64,000 nt of DNA from Deinococcus hopiensis KR-140 (GCF_900176165.1 NZ_FWWU01000009.1:2729001-2793000), one strand, 5' to 3'. Counted from the stretch's first letter, positions 1 to 10,420 are shown. The notes: generated by a model from the sequence alone, not told the origin. Numbers and translations: made by a program.

Positions 1-720
1 CTGGACACGCTCCCGGAGAACGCCACACACTGGAGTACGCGGAGCATGGCGAAATACAGGGGACGGACGCAAAATGCGGTGTTCCGGATCTGGAAAGCGT
101 TTGGGCGCCGTCCTCACCTGTGTCTTCGTTCAAGCCGTCAAAAGATCCGCTGCTGATCGAGAACGTGCGGGACATGGTCGGCGCCACCCGACCCGGCCGT
201 GCGGTGTGTGGACGAGAAGCCCCAGAGAGCGGGCAAGTCTGACGTTCCCAATGCGTCCTGGGCAAGAGGAGCGGACGGGGCACGACTCTGTCCGTCATGG
301 CACCACAACCTTGATTGCTGCGCCAGGTGCCAAAGTTGGAACGGTCATTGCGCAGTGCTCTGGCAGACACCGTGCCCCCCAGTTCAGGAACTTTCCCGAT
401 GTCGTCGGTACTCGGCGAGGTTCACGTCATTCTCGACGATGACGTCACACAAGGCCAAAGTGATGCAGGACCGGGTGCTTGCCCATCCCCACTTTCACTT
501 CCATTTCACGCCCACGGGCGGTTCCTGGCTCAATCTCGTGGAGTCCTGGTTCTCGTTACTGAGCCGCTTGCGGCTCAGACGGGGACACTTCAAATCGAAA
601 GGCGAACCCGAACGAGCAACTGAGGCCTTCGTCGCCCAGAACAGCGAGCACCCGACATCTTCCGTATGGACCAGGTCTGGCGGTGACATTCTTCAAAGCG
701 TCAAGCGCTTTTGTGAGGGC
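1..720 (+). pseudogene. IS630-family transposase remnant, frameshifted, 5' end outside window
   Basis: The three plus frames together spell an IS630-type DDE transposase. Frame 1 near base 20 reads THWSTRSMA and then AVFRIWKAFG, the N-terminal helix-turn-helix end. About base 199 reads CVDEK, the first catalytic Asp. About 250-400 in another frame reads MRPGQEER and VRHGTTTL. About 425 reads EVHVILDD, the second Asp. From 439 to 720 one open frame reads SHKAKV, FHFHFTPTGGSWLNLVESWF (third acid, Glu) and the C-terminal VWTRSGGDILQSVKRFC. All three catalytic positions can be recognised, but at least three frame changes and a stop separate them, so it cannot make an active enzyme. Inverted repeats were not found; the left end lies outside the window. 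Confidence 0.85.
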
Positions 721-904
721 CAGCTTCCCCTGCAAAACACCCAGGAAACCTCCCCATCAAACCACCGAGTACGTATCTTTACAGAAGTAGAGCAACGCGC
801 TATATGCCATTGGATCCGGCGTTTCTCCTCCACCGGGCCTGTGAAGGGCCTTCCTCAGTGCCAGGTGCTGGACTCGCACATTTTCTCGTGGGGGTTTCAT
901 TCGC

Positions 905-1837
905 TCAGCTTTTCCGCCCTCCAAGCTTCCCCACCACCTCTACATCCCCGCCATACGCCGTCACCCTCTCCCCTGCCGGCGTCCGAATCAGCAAACTCCC
1001 CTGTCCATCCAGATCCATGGCCACGCCGCGCAACTCTCCGCGCGGGGTGCTGACCTTTACTTCGCGTCCCAGCGTCACGCTCGCCGCCTTCCAGGCATCC
1101 AGCACCTCGGTGGCGGGGGCGGAGAGCCAGCGCTCCAGTTCGGCCAACAACCGGCCCAGCAGGGCAGCGCGGGTGAGGCCGGGCACCCATTCGGTGAGGT
1201 GGGCGGCGTCCATGGGGGCAGCGGAGACGTTCACGCCGATGCCCAGCACTGCCCGCCGCGCTTCCTCACCGCGCAGATCGGCCTCCAGCAAAATGCCCGC
1301 CAGCTTCCGGCCATCCGGGGCCAGCAGGTCGTTGGGCCACTTCAGGCCGCTGGGTGTGCCAAACGAAGCGCAGGCGGCGTGCAGGGCCACCCCGGCTGCC
1401 AGCGGCATGAGGGAGAGTTCCGGCAACGCCAACGGCCCCACCAGCAGCAGGCTGAAAGCGAGGGTGCCGTGTGTGGTGTCCCACACCCGCCCCCGCCGCC
1501 CGCGCCCGGCTGCCTGCCGCTCGGCCACGACGACAGCGCCGTGGGGCGCAGGGTCTTCAGGATCGTCCGCCCACGTCCGCGCCTCATCCTGCGTGCTGCC
1601 CAGGGTCCCCCGGTAGCGCAGCGACCGCCCGAAGGCGCCCGTGATCGGCACGAGGCCCGGAGCCGGCGTGCCCGGCGCGAGCGCGTACCCGCCGCGCGTG
1701 GTCACGATGGGCACACCTTCCTCGCCCAGACGCCGCGCCAGCGTGTTCACCGTGACCCGGCCCACGCCCAGCCGCTCGCCCAGCGCCTCCCCGGACTGAG
1801 GCAGATCGGTCAGCAAGGGCAGGAGTCGCTCGGGCAT
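905..1837 (-). CDS. birA: Bifunctional biotin--[acetyl-CoA carboxylase] ligase / biotin regulator BirA
   Basis: This 310-residue protein activates biotin with ATP and transfers it to the biotin carboxyl carrier protein of acetyl-CoA carboxylase. Residues about 13-50 form a winged-helix DNA-binding domain, so it may also be a biotin-responsive repressor. The catalytic domain has the biotinyl-AMP loop GRGRRGRVW (111-119), KWPNDL (166-171), the GRKLAGILLEA lysine (K178) and a C-terminal SH3-like part. The length matches two-domain BirA proteins. It is not next to the bio genes, which lie about 39 kb away on the same strand; whether it regulates them is inference. The ATG at 1837 directly precedes RLLPLLTDLP, the expected first helix. 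Confidence 0.93.
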   Translation of the reverse strand: MPERLLPLLTDLPQSGEALGERLGVGRVTVNTLARRLGEEGVPIVTTRGGYALAPGTPAPGLVPITGAFGRSLRYRGTLGSTQDEARTWADDPEDPAPHGAVVVAERQAAGRGRRGRVWDTTHGTLAFSLLLVGPLALPELSLMPLAAGVALHAACASFGTPSGLKWPNDLLAPDGRKLAGILLEADLRGEEARRAVLGIGVNVSAAPMDAAHLTEWVPGLTRAALLGRLLAELERWLSAPATEVLDAWKAASVTLGREVKVSTPRGELRGVAMDLDGQGSLLIRTPAGERVTAYGGDVEVVGKLGGRKS

Positions 1838-1849
1838 CCCCCAAAGTGT

Positions 1850-2238
1850 GCGCGGAGGTGAGGCCAGGAGGCAAGCAGGTCTGGGACGAAGGACCCAGGC
1901 TGTGGGATCAGCGGGGCCTCGGCGAGAAAGGCGCTCCCCGCGTCGTCGAGGTGATCGGGCCCCGCAGTCTCCTCTGCGCGGAGGAGGCGAACGCCCTCGG
2001 CGGCCTCACCCACGTTGCGCCGCGAAATGGCGAGCTGAACCGCGGCCCGCCGTTCGCCGGTCAGCCCCAGGTCCAGCGCCTCACGGCAAAGGCCAATGGC
2101 CCGGTCCGGGTGGCCGGTGGAGTCGAAGGTGGCGCCCGCCCCCAGAAGGCCACAGCACTGCCTGCGGACAACTCGGTCGCCAGCACATTCATGCGCTCCA
2201 GAACCGCGGAAGCATCGAGTTGATCCAGGGCGCTCCAC
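1850..2238 (-). pseudogene. Degenerate TPR-type protein fragment
   Basis: A minus-strand open stretch runs into the birA 5' end and reads like a tetratricopeptide-repeat protein: GHPDRAIGLCREALDLGL, AAVQLAISRRNVGEAAEGV, then LLRAEE and LDDAGSAFLAEAPLI. These are paired amphipathic helices with Ala/Leu spacing typical of a small Deinococcus TPR protein. There is no credible start codon or ribosome binding site, the upstream part is not helical-repeat-like, and the tail is poor, so I call it a decayed fragment. It fills the 552 bases between birA and the fur-family gene. Function unknown. Confidence 0.35.
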
Positions 2239-2377
2239 AGGGCCGCGGGGCGCGGTCAGGAGGGGTTATGCCTTCACCGTGCTGGTACATACCCGGAAAC
2301 GCAGCCGCTGGGCGCCCCATTCCCCACCCCTCTTCCAAACCGTGACCGCCGCGTCAGGCACGCGCCGAGGCGTCTGC

Positions 2378-2383
2378 TATCCT
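2378..2383 (+). promoter_or_regulatory. -10 element (TATCCT), leaderless type
   Basis: TATCCT ends 6 bases before the ATG at 2390, so the transcript should begin at or next to the start codon. No Shine-Dalgarno sequence is present. Confidence 0.65.
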
Positions 2384-2389
2384 CGCTTC

Positions 2390-2815
2390 ATGACGATGCT
2401 GCGCCAGACCCGGCAGAGACAGGCCGTCATCGAGGTGTTGCGCGCGTCGCGGGCACACCCAGATGCCGCCTGGATTCACAGCCAGGTGCGCGGCGTGCTG
2501 CCCAGCGTAAGCCTCGGCACCGTGTACCGGACCCTGGACGCCCTCGTGCGCGACGGGGTGGTGGTCACCCTGGAGCGCGCCGGGCAGGCCACCCGCTACG
2601 ACTATAAGCGCGCAGGCGAGGACCACCACCACGCCGTCTGCCGCACCTGCAGCGCGATTTTCGATGTGGACGCGGCCCTGGTGCCGGCCATCTCGCCTGC
2701 GGGCCTGCCGCCCGGCTTTCAAGTGACGGCCGTGCGGCTGGAATTTATGGGGGTATGCCCCGAATGCGCGGGGATGGGGCAGGGAGTCAAACCATCTGAG
2801 GGTCACACCATCTGA
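2390..2815 (+). CDS. Fur-family metal-dependent transcriptional regulator
   Basis: This 141-residue repressor belongs to the Fur/Zur/PerR/Mur family. It has an N-terminal winged helix (RQTRQRQAVIEVLRAS, then SLGTVYRTLDALVRDGVV, the family recognition helix), a hinge with DYKRAGEDHHHAVC, and two CxxC pairs (CRTC and CPEC) that should bind the structural zinc. The length is normal for the family. Which metal or peroxide it senses cannot be told from sequence; manganese/iron or peroxide sensing are both possible. The start is fixed by the -10 element 6 bases upstream. It is transcribed alone. Confidence 0.88.
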   Translation: MTMLRQTRQRQAVIEVLRASRAHPDAAWIHSQVRGVLPSVSLGTVYRTLDALVRDGVVVTLERAGQATRYDYKRAGEDHHHAVCRTCSAIFDVDAALVPAISPAGLPPGFQVTAVRLEFMGVCPECAGMGQGVKPSEGHTI

Positions 2816-2931
2816 CCGCCAAAAGTGGTGGCATGTCCTCACTGTAAAAGCCGGATCTCCTCGTTGGCCCAGTTGCCCACCACAGCCAAGCCGCCCACAT
2901 CCCGGGGCACCTGACCTGCCCCCCCCCGCGC

Positions 2932-2937
2932 TAGCCT
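2932..2937 (+). promoter_or_regulatory. -10 element (TAGCCT), leaderless type
   Basis: TAGCCT lies 6 bases before the ATG at 2944, with no ribosome binding site. Confidence 0.6.
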
Positions 2938-2943
2938 GCCGGC

Positions 2944-3600
2944 ATGACCGCACCCGCCGCGACGCGCTTCTCCCTGCTCCCGTCTTTTCTGCTCGGGTGG
3001 GCCCTGGGGGCGGGGCTGTTCCTGCTGGTGCGTGCGGCTGGGTTGGCCCTGCTGCAGGGCCCCTGCCAGGGGCGCACGATCCTGGCCCTGCTGATGCCGC
3101 TGCTGCTGGGGCCGGGCGGGCTGGCCCTCACGGCAGCCAGCTGGACGCGGGGGCAGGCGCGGGGGGCCGTGTTCGGCCTGGGCCTGGTGGTCGCCTCCCT
3201 GTTTCCGGCGCTGGGTGTGGGCGCGCGCGACATCGGGCTCCTGCGCGCCTCGGGATGTGCGGGAGGGTACATGCTCGTGCTTCCGCAAGGAGGCGGCCGT
3301 TCGCTCAGCGAGGTGAACGTCGCTCCGGGAGGAACGCTAAACCTACGGCTGCAGGTGGGCGGATATACTCCGCAGTCGCACCCCGGCTCCTTTGCCCTGC
3401 GGGCTGCCAGCCCCCAACCGGGCCTGACCCTGACCCTGCCCCAGGCAGAGGCGCAGGCCGGGGAGAACGTTCCGCTGCAAATCACGGCGGCGCGGAGCGT
3501 TCCCGTCAACACCTACACCCTGGACCTTGAGGGTGTGCAGAAACGGGCAGGCCAGACCTACCAGGCCTCGGGGACCATAACGGTGAACGTGCGGCCCTGA
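2944..3600 (+). CDS. Membrane-anchored protein of unknown function
   Basis: I do not recognise this 218-residue protein. Three hydrophobic segments occupy about residues 10-35, 45-65 and 72-95. They are followed by a non-membrane C-terminal half (about 100-218) rich in beta-forming residues, with PGGTLNLRLQVGGYTPQS and ENVPLQITAARSVPVNTYTL. That half looks like an immunoglobulin-type or NEW3-like beta sandwich, probably outside the cytoplasmic membrane. The start fits the -10 element 6 bases upstream. It is a single gene before marC, with 115 bases between them. Real coding is likely; function unknown. Confidence 0.65.
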   Translation: MTAPAATRFSLLPSFLLGWALGAGLFLLVRAAGLALLQGPCQGRTILALLMPLLLGPGGLALTAASWTRGQARGAVFGLGLVVASLFPALGVGARDIGLLRASGCAGGYMLVLPQGGGRSLSEVNVAPGGTLNLRLQVGGYTPQSHPGSFALRAASPQPGLTLTLPQAEAQAGENVPLQITAARSVPVNTYTLDLEGVQKRAGQTYQASGTITVNVRP

Positions 3601-3715
3601 CTCCGGGAGGGGGACGTGTGCCCGCCAGGAGGGGTGGTACGGTGGACGGTGTGCCCGGCCCGCTGCTCTCCCCCACCATGACGCGCCCCCCCCTCTCCGT
3701 GGGGAGGTTACGGCC

Positions 3716-4393
3716 ATGAGCAGCCTGGCGCAGCAGGTGATCGCCACCACGTCCCAGACCTTTTTAACGATGCTGGTGGTGATGGACCCGGTGGGCCTCG
3801 CCCCCCTCTTTATCGGGCTGGCGGGAAACCGGCCCGCGTTCGAGCGGCGTCGGGTGGCCCTCAAGGCGACGCTGGTGGCCGGAGGCATCATTCTGTGCTT
3901 CGGGCTGTTCGGGCGGGCGCTGCTGGAGCACCTGGGTATCAGCCTGAGTGCCTTCCGGGTGGCGGGCGGCATCCTGCTCTTCCTCATTGCGCTGGACATG
4001 GTGTTTGCGCGCCCCAGCGGCAGCAAGGAAACGCCGGAAGAGGAGCAAGAAGCCCACGAGCGCCAGGACATCAGCGTGTTTCCCCTTGCCATTCCGCTGA
4101 TCGCCGGACCCGGCACGCTGGCGAGCATCATGATTCTGGCCGCCGACGCCCATGGGCAGCCGACGCTGCTGGGCGTGGTGTTTGCCGTGACCTTCGGCGT
4201 TCTGCTGCTGTGCTACCTGGCCCTGCGCCTGTCGGGGCAGATCGCGCGCGTGATCGGCGTGACGGGCGTGCACGTGGTCACCCGCGTGCTGGGCGTACTG
4301 CTCGGCGCGCTGGCGGTGCAGTACATCGCCGACGGTACCCTCGAATTCCTGCGCGGCAGCGCGGCGGCGAGCGTGCGGGGCGGGGGCCTCTAG
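3716..4393 (+). CDS. MarC-family integral membrane protein
   Basis: This 225-residue protein has six predicted transmembrane segments and the two duplicated MarC signatures, VMDPVGLAPLFIGL (about 21-34) and FPLAIPLIAGPGTLASIM (about 122-139). A charged loop, SGSKETPEEEQEAHERQD, separates the halves. MarC proteins are inner-membrane proteins of unclear transport role; the old link with multiple antibiotic resistance has not held up. A GGGAGG-like ribosome binding site precedes the ATG at 3716, unlike the leaderless genes around it. Confidence 0.88.
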   Translation: MSSLAQQVIATTSQTFLTMLVVMDPVGLAPLFIGLAGNRPAFERRRVALKATLVAGGIILCFGLFGRALLEHLGISLSAFRVAGGILLFLIALDMVFARPSGSKETPEEEQEAHERQDISVFPLAIPLIAGPGTLASIMILAADAHGQPTLLGVVFAVTFGVLLLCYLALRLSGQIARVIGVTGVHVVTRVLGVLLGALAVQYIADGTLEFLRGSAAASVRGGGL

Positions 4394-4452
4394 CCGTTTG
4401 CCTTCAGCCCATCTAAGCGAACTGGCTCAACATTGACCTGACCCCCGCGCCG

Positions 4453-4458
4453 TAGACT
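4453..4458 (+). promoter_or_regulatory. -10 element (TAGACT), leaderless type
   Basis: TAGACT ends 7 bases before the GTG at 4466. Confidence 0.6.
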
Positions 4459-4465
4459 GCCCCTT

Positions 4466-5026
<561 letters not shown>

Positions 5027-5033
5027 AAGCGCA

Positions 5034-5081
5034 GGGAGCAAGGGCAGAGGGCCTATGCACAGGCCCTCTGCCCTTGCTCCC
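5034..5081 (+). terminator. Long perfect stem-loop after the HNH gene
   Basis: A 21-base arm (5034-5054) is exactly complementary to 5061-5081 around a 6-base loop. It starts 7 bases after the stop. There is no T-run, so it differs from a classical intrinsic terminator. Confidence 0.7.
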
Positions 5082-5358
5082 CCCACCTGCGCTCCCCGCA
5101 GCCACGCCCAACCCCAGAAGCTCTGGCAGGACCGGTGCAGCAGCGTCAGCAGGGCCAGTAGGGTCTGCACGCGCCGCTGAGCGTTCGAGCGCATGTGTCC
5201 AAGTGCGGACTTCTTTCTGACCGGGCCCGGCGAGCGAACTTGAATGCCTATGGGACTGATCACGCCGGGGGCCATGCGCCCGCCACCTTGCCTACAGCCG
5301 CACCGCTCGGTCCTTACCACATCCTCCTGACTTCCCGCAGGACGCCTCGCCCCTCCCC
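5082..5358. other. Intergenic region without a supported gene; holds repeat family A copy 1
   Basis: No reading frame has a credible start or family match here. The notable content is the dispersed repeat at 5190-5255 and, at its right end, the promoter of the HD-domain gene. Confidence 0.6.
5190..5255 (+). repeat. Dispersed intergenic repeat, family A, copy 1
   Basis: The core runs GTGCGGACTTCTTTCTGACC, then a GGGCCCGGCGAGCGAACTTG block, then AATGC and ATGGG. The same order of blocks recurs at 14944-15020 on the minus strand and 19499-19576 on the plus strand. Confidence 0.8.
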
Positions 5359-5364
5359 TACACT
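5359..5364 (+). promoter_or_regulatory. -10 element (TACACT), leaderless type
   Basis: TACACT followed by GCCGCC and the ATG at 5371; the same arrangement recurs before the gene at 17594. Confidence 0.65.
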
Positions 5365-5370
5365 GCCGCC

Positions 5371-5937
5371 ATGAACCGTAATCAGGCCTATGCATTGATG
5401 CTCGAACACACGCCCTCGGCGTCGCTGCGGCGGCACATGCTGAATGTGGAAACGGCGATGCGCTGGTATGCCCGGCACTGGGGCGAGGACGAGGAACAGT
5501 ACGCTGTGACCGGCCTGCTGCACGACTTCGACTACGAGCTTCATCCGGATGAACACCCCACCTGGGGCGTGGCGTACCTGCGCGAGCATACCGACGCTCC
5601 GCCCGAGGTACTGGACGCCATCCTGGGCCACGCGACGTACACCGGCGTGCCCCGGGAAACGCGGCTGGCAAAGAGCCTCTTTGCGGTGGACGAGCTCACC
5701 GGACTGGTGCAGGCGGCGGCGCTGATTCGTCCGGACCGGGACGTGCGAGGAGTTGAACTGCCGAGCCTGAAAAAGCGCTTCAAAAACCGCGCCTTCGCGG
5801 CAGGCGTCAACCGCGACGAGGTGGAGCAGGGCGCGCGGGAACTGGGCGTGGACCTGGACGAACACCTGGGAAACGTATTGAGGGCCATGCAGGAGGCCGC
5901 AGCGGTGGAAGATGAAGGCCCCGGGCAGGCCACATGA
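5371..5937 (+). CDS. HD-domain phosphohydrolase
   Basis: This 188-residue protein matches the small HD/HDIG hydrolases. An early metal-ligand His lies in LRRHMLNVETAMRWYA (about 24-39), the HD pair in VTGLLHDFDYELHPDEHP (about 49-66), and further His/Asp residues in HATYTG and KSLFAVDELTGLV. Members hydrolyse phosphate esters of nucleotides or similar substrates with a divalent metal; this substrate is unknown. It is cytoplasmic and stands alone. The start is fixed by the leaderless-type promoter. Confidence 0.88.
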   Translation: MNRNQAYALMLEHTPSASLRRHMLNVETAMRWYARHWGEDEEQYAVTGLLHDFDYELHPDEHPTWGVAYLREHTDAPPEVLDAILGHATYTGVPRETRLAKSLFAVDELTGLVQAAALIRPDRDVRGVELPSLKKRFKNRAFAAGVNRDEVEQGARELGVDLDEHLGNVLRAMQEAAAVEDEGPGQAT

Positions 5938-6034
5938 AGGGCACCTGGGCCCAGCGCTCAGGAGACTGCCATCTGGGGAAATCAGACTGGCGTCAGTAGA
6001 TGCGCCGCCCTGGCGGGCGCCTCAAGGAGACCCC

Positions 6035-6607
6035 ATGAACAAGACCCTTCTTAGCCTGGCCCTGATCCTCGCTGCACCCACTGCCCTCGCCACTGCACCC
6101 AGCGGACAGTACCTCCAGGTGCAGGACACCAGCACCAGCAGCACCGACACGACGGGAACGGACACCACAGACACCGGCACGGCCGACGACACCGGCACCA
6201 GCGACACCACGGACACGGCCAGCACCACCACAGACGCGCCCACCGATGCCAGCGGCACCACAGACACGACGGGAACCACGGGTACGGACGGCAGTGGCAG
6301 CACGGCGGCCAGCGGCTCCACCGATGCGAGCAGCACGGACACGGGCTCTACTGACGCCAGTTCCACGGACGCGAGCACGACGGACACCAGCAGCACCGAC
6401 GCGTCGAGCACGGACGCCAGCACCACAGACGCGAGTACGGCCACGAGCAGCACCACGGTGAACAACGACAACGGCCCCGGCTTCCCCTGGGGCTTACTGG
6501 GCCTGCTGGGTCTGGCCGGACTGGCGGGCCGCAGCCGCCCCACCCCCACGGTGCACACCACCACGACGACCACCGGCAGCACCCACAACAACGCAGACCG
6601 CCGCTGA
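6035..6607 (+). CDS. Exported Ser/Thr/Asp-rich protein with WGxxGxxG C-terminal motif
   Basis: This 190-residue protein has a signal peptide (MNKTLLSLALILAAPTALAT). A central region of about 115 residues, roughly 30-145, is built almost only from Ser, Thr, Asp, Ala and Gly in short irregular repeats such as TDASSTDAS. Then comes the hydrophobic motif WGLLGLLGLAGLAGRSR, as in the WGxxGxxG protein family, whose motif acts like a membrane or sorting anchor. The tail is Thr/Asn/His-rich. A ribosome binding site (AAGGAGA, 6024-6030) fixes the ATG at 6035. A surface-exposed acidic stalk is likely; the function is unknown. Confidence 0.75.
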   Translation: MNKTLLSLALILAAPTALATAPSGQYLQVQDTSTSSTDTTGTDTTDTGTADDTGTSDTTDTASTTTDAPTDASGTTDTTGTTGTDGSGSTAASGSTDASSTDTGSTDASSTDASTTDTSSTDASSTDASTTDASTATSSTTVNNDNGPGFPWGLLGLLGLAGLAGRSRPTPTVHTTTTTTGSTHNNADRR

Positions 6608-6612
6608 GAGGC

Positions 6613-6662
6613 GAGAGGCAAGGTGCTCCGGAACAGATCTGTTCCGGGGCACCTTGCCTCTC
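6613..6662. terminator. 25-bp stem-loop between convergent genes
   Basis: The arms 6613-6637 and 6638-6662 pair with a single mismatch that is a G-U pair in RNA, around a central AGATCT. It sits between two genes that converge (ends 6607 and 6685), so it can serve both. There is no T-run. Confidence 0.75.
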
Positions 6663-6684
6663 GTCAATTCTGCGGTGGAGGCCT

Positions 6685-7143
6685 TCAGGCGCGGGGCGGA
6701 AAGCGCACGAAGGTCAGCCAGAAGTCCTCGAAGGCGCGGATGGCCTGAAGGAAATTGTCGAAGCCCACGGGCTTGACCACGTATCCGCTGGCGTGGCGGC
6801 TGTAGGCTCCCACGACGTCATCTTCGGCCTGACTGGTCGTGAGCATGACCACGGGAATGGTGGACAGCTCGGAATCGGCCTTGATCTCGGTCAGCACCTC
6901 CAGGCCGTTCTTGCGCGGCATGTTGATGTCGAGCAGGATCACGTCCGGGCGCGGAGCCTCGCGGAATTCGCCTTCACAACGCAGGAAGCGCAGGGCCTCC
7001 ACGCCGTCGCGCACCACGTGAACCCGGTTGGGCACCCGGGCATCCGCAAAGGCTTCCTGCGTCAGCAAGACGTCCGGCTCGCTGTCCTCCACAAGCAGAA
7101 TTTCGATAAAGGGGCGGGAGACGGGCGAATTACCGGGCGACAT
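6685..7143 (-). CDS. Receiver-only response regulator (Rcp1-like)
   Basis: This protein of about 152 residues consists of a single receiver domain with no output domain. It begins IEILLVEDSEPDVLLTQEAF (the acidic Asp/Glu pocket), and has VILLDINMPRKNGLEVL (phospho-acceptor Asp), VVMLTTSQAEDDVV (Thr switch) and YVVKPVGFDNF (Lys). The long acceptor loop and DINMPRKNG are typical of Rcp1-type regulators paired with phytochrome or hybrid kinases. No kinase is nearby. The start is uncertain: ATG at 7143 or 7149, or GTG at 7152. It lies tail-to-head with the OmpR-type regulator gene on the same strand, 108 bases away. Confidence 0.85.
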   Translation of the reverse strand: MSPGNSPVSRPFIEILLVEDSEPDVLLTQEAFADARVPNRVHVVRDGVEALRFLRCEGEFREAPRPDVILLDINMPRKNGLEVLTEIKADSELSTIPVVMLTTSQAEDDVVGAYSRHASGYVVKPVGFDNFLQAIRAFEDFWLTFVRFPPRA

Positions 7144-7251
7144 GAGCATCACGGGGAAAAGGGGACACGACCATTAGACGGGCCCATGGTACGGCCTGTC
7201 CCCAGGTGTCCACCCAGATGGGGGCAAAAAGACCTCTGCCCCACGTCATGC

Positions 7252-7917
7252 TTAGCCTCGCAGCGCGTAACCGACCCCACGGACGGTCCGCAGCAGGCCG
7301 TAGCCGTCGAGGTCGCGCAGCTTGGCGCGCAAGTTCGCCATATGCACGTCCACCACGTTACTGCCCTCGGGAAGGCGGCCCTGCCAGATTTCCTGCCCGA
7401 TCTCCTGGCGCGAGTACACCCGGCCAGGCTGGCGGATCAGCAACGCCAGAATGTCGAACTCCTTGGGCGAGAGCCGCAGCTCCTCGGCCTTGTAGGTCAC
7501 CAGACGCTTTTGCGGATCGAGCGTCAATTCACCCATGGTCAGGCTCTCGGAGATGCGCTGACGCAGCTGCACCTTCACGCGGGCCAGCAGCTCGTCGGGG
7601 TGAAAGGGCTTGATCAGGTAGTCGTCGGCCCCGAGGCCCAGCAGCCGGACCTTCTCGTCGATGGTGTCGCGGGCGGTCAGCACGATGATAGGCACGGCGC
7701 TGTTCTTGCGCAGCCTCTGCACCACGTCGCCACCATCGAAATCGGGCAGGCCGAGGTCGAGCAGCAGGAGGTCCGGGTGGTCTTCACGCGCCCGAATCAG
7801 GCCGTTCATGGCCGAGTCGGCGTGTTCGACGGTGTATCCGGCGTCGGTCAGGTCCATCCTCAGCACGTTGGCAATGTCGAGGTCGTCCTCAATCACGAGA
7901 ATCCGTTGGGCAGTCAC
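7252..7917 (-). CDS. OmpR/PhoB-type response regulator
   Basis: This 221-residue two-domain transcription factor has an N-terminal receiver: RILVIEDDLDIANVL (Asp pocket), LLLLDLGLPDFDGGDV (acceptor Asp), PIIVLTARD (Thr) and YLIKPFHPDELLARV (Lys). Its winged-helix effector has LRLSPKEFDILALLIRQPGR and SNVVDVHMANLRAKL. The GTG start at 7917 is 6 bases after a TATCAT -10 element. It lies divergent from the RNase J gene. In D. radiodurans an OmpR-type regulator needed for radiation resistance (DrRRA) is reported; this gene or its paralogue at 53768 could be the counterpart, which I cannot decide here. No histidine kinase is adjacent. Confidence 0.92.
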   Translation of the reverse strand: MTAQRILVIEDDLDIANVLRMDLTDAGYTVEHADSAMNGLIRAREDHPDLLLLDLGLPDFDGGDVVQRLRKNSAVPIIVLTARDTIDEKVRLLGLGADDYLIKPFHPDELLARVKVQLRQRISESLTMGELTLDPQKRLVTYKAEELRLSPKEFDILALLIRQPGRVYSRQEIGQEIWQGRLPEGSNVVDVHMANLRAKLRDLDGYGLLRTVRGVGYALRG

Positions 7918-7923
7918 CCGTTC

Positions 7924-7929
7924 ATGATA
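7924..7929 (-). promoter_or_regulatory. -10 element (TATCAT), leaderless type
   Basis: Read on the minus strand, TATCAT ends 6 bases before the GTG at 7917. Confidence 0.6.
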
Positions 7930-8286
7930 GCCGCCCCAAGCCTCCATTTCCGTCTCACGTCTCTGATGGGCACCAAGGAAACGGGCGCACGCCGACGCGC
8001 ACACGCCGCGCCGCGCGTTTTCCCGGGGTGATGGCGCGCGGGCAAGGGAACGGCACGGCCCGGAAGCCCTTGTGCTACCCTGGGTGCACTGCGCCCACAC
8101 GCGCCTCAGGTGCCTGGGTGACACAATCCGCTGACCTGGGCTGCGCCACCGCGCGCGGCTGCACCATTCAAAACGCACCGCCCAACGCGCAAGACATTTC
8201 TATTTCTGCACGAGGCACCTCGCACAAGGCACTCCCAGCGCTGGTCTTCAGCCCCCGTCCGAGGTGCCGTGCCCCCGGAGAACCAC
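7930..8286 (+). other. Intergenic region; probable RNase J leader
   Basis: I see no gene in this stretch. A TACCCT box at 8076-8081 could be a -10 element. If so, the RNase J mRNA would have a leader of about 200 bases, long for this genome, where many genes look leaderless. A GGAG ribosome binding site at 8277-8280 precedes the ATG at 8287. Confidence 0.35.
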
Positions 8287-9981
<1,695 letters not shown>

Positions 9982-9986
9982 AGAGC

Positions 9987-10040
9987 GCACAGAGCAGGAG
10001 GCCGGGAGAGCAGACGCTCTCCCGGCCTCCTGCTCTGTGC
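9987..10040. terminator. 24-bp perfect stem-loop between convergent genes
   Basis: Arms 9987-10010 and 10017-10040 are exactly complementary around a 6-base loop. It begins 5 bases after the RNase J stop; the small minus-strand gene ends at 10089. There is no T-run. Confidence 0.78.
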
Positions 10041-10088
10041 ATTGCGGGCAAAGAGCGTGGAAACAGCGCTGCGCGCTGTACTCCCGCG

Positions 10089-10271
10089 CTATTCCTCGAC
10101 GATGGTGGTGGTCGTCGTGGTCGTCGTCTCCGCGACGGGCGGCGGAGCGGGACGCTCCTCATAAACCTCGTGTTGCTCGGTGCGGGTGTGCGTCTCGCTC
10201 GCCGTGCCCCCATTCGAGGAATGCGACTCGGTGACTTCGTGGTGCTCGGTAACAGTGCGGTCATCCGTCAT
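10089..10271 (-). CDS. Small Thr/Glu-rich protein of unknown function
   Basis: This 60-residue protein has no recognisable domain. It is hydrophilic and looks disordered: many Thr, Glu and His, then RPAPPPVAE, a run of eight Thr and IVEE at the end. Coding is supported by a near-perfect ribosome binding site (AGGAGGT) 7 bases before the ATG at 10271, and by its place opposite clpP with a shared upstream region. It has no signal peptide or membrane segment. Confidence 0.6.
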   Translation of the reverse strand: MTDDRTVTEHHEVTESHSSNGGTASETHTRTEQHEVYEERPAPPPVAETTTTTTTTIVEE

Positions 10272-10414
10272 GGTCTGGACCTCCTGAAAGTTGGACTGGA
10301 CCTCCAGGGTAGCCCTGAGCAGGGCGGAGAGGCGGCCAAATTAACTTTTGGGCAAGTAAGACGGCTGCGCCGCAGCGGCGAGACCTTGCCCACCTTCCTC
10401 TCCCCGGCCCGTGC

Positions 10415-10420
10415 GATAAT
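10415..10420 (+). promoter_or_regulatory. -10 element (GATAAT) of clpP
   Basis: GATAAT ends 7 bases before the ATG at 10428, so clpP also looks leaderless. Confidence 0.55.
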
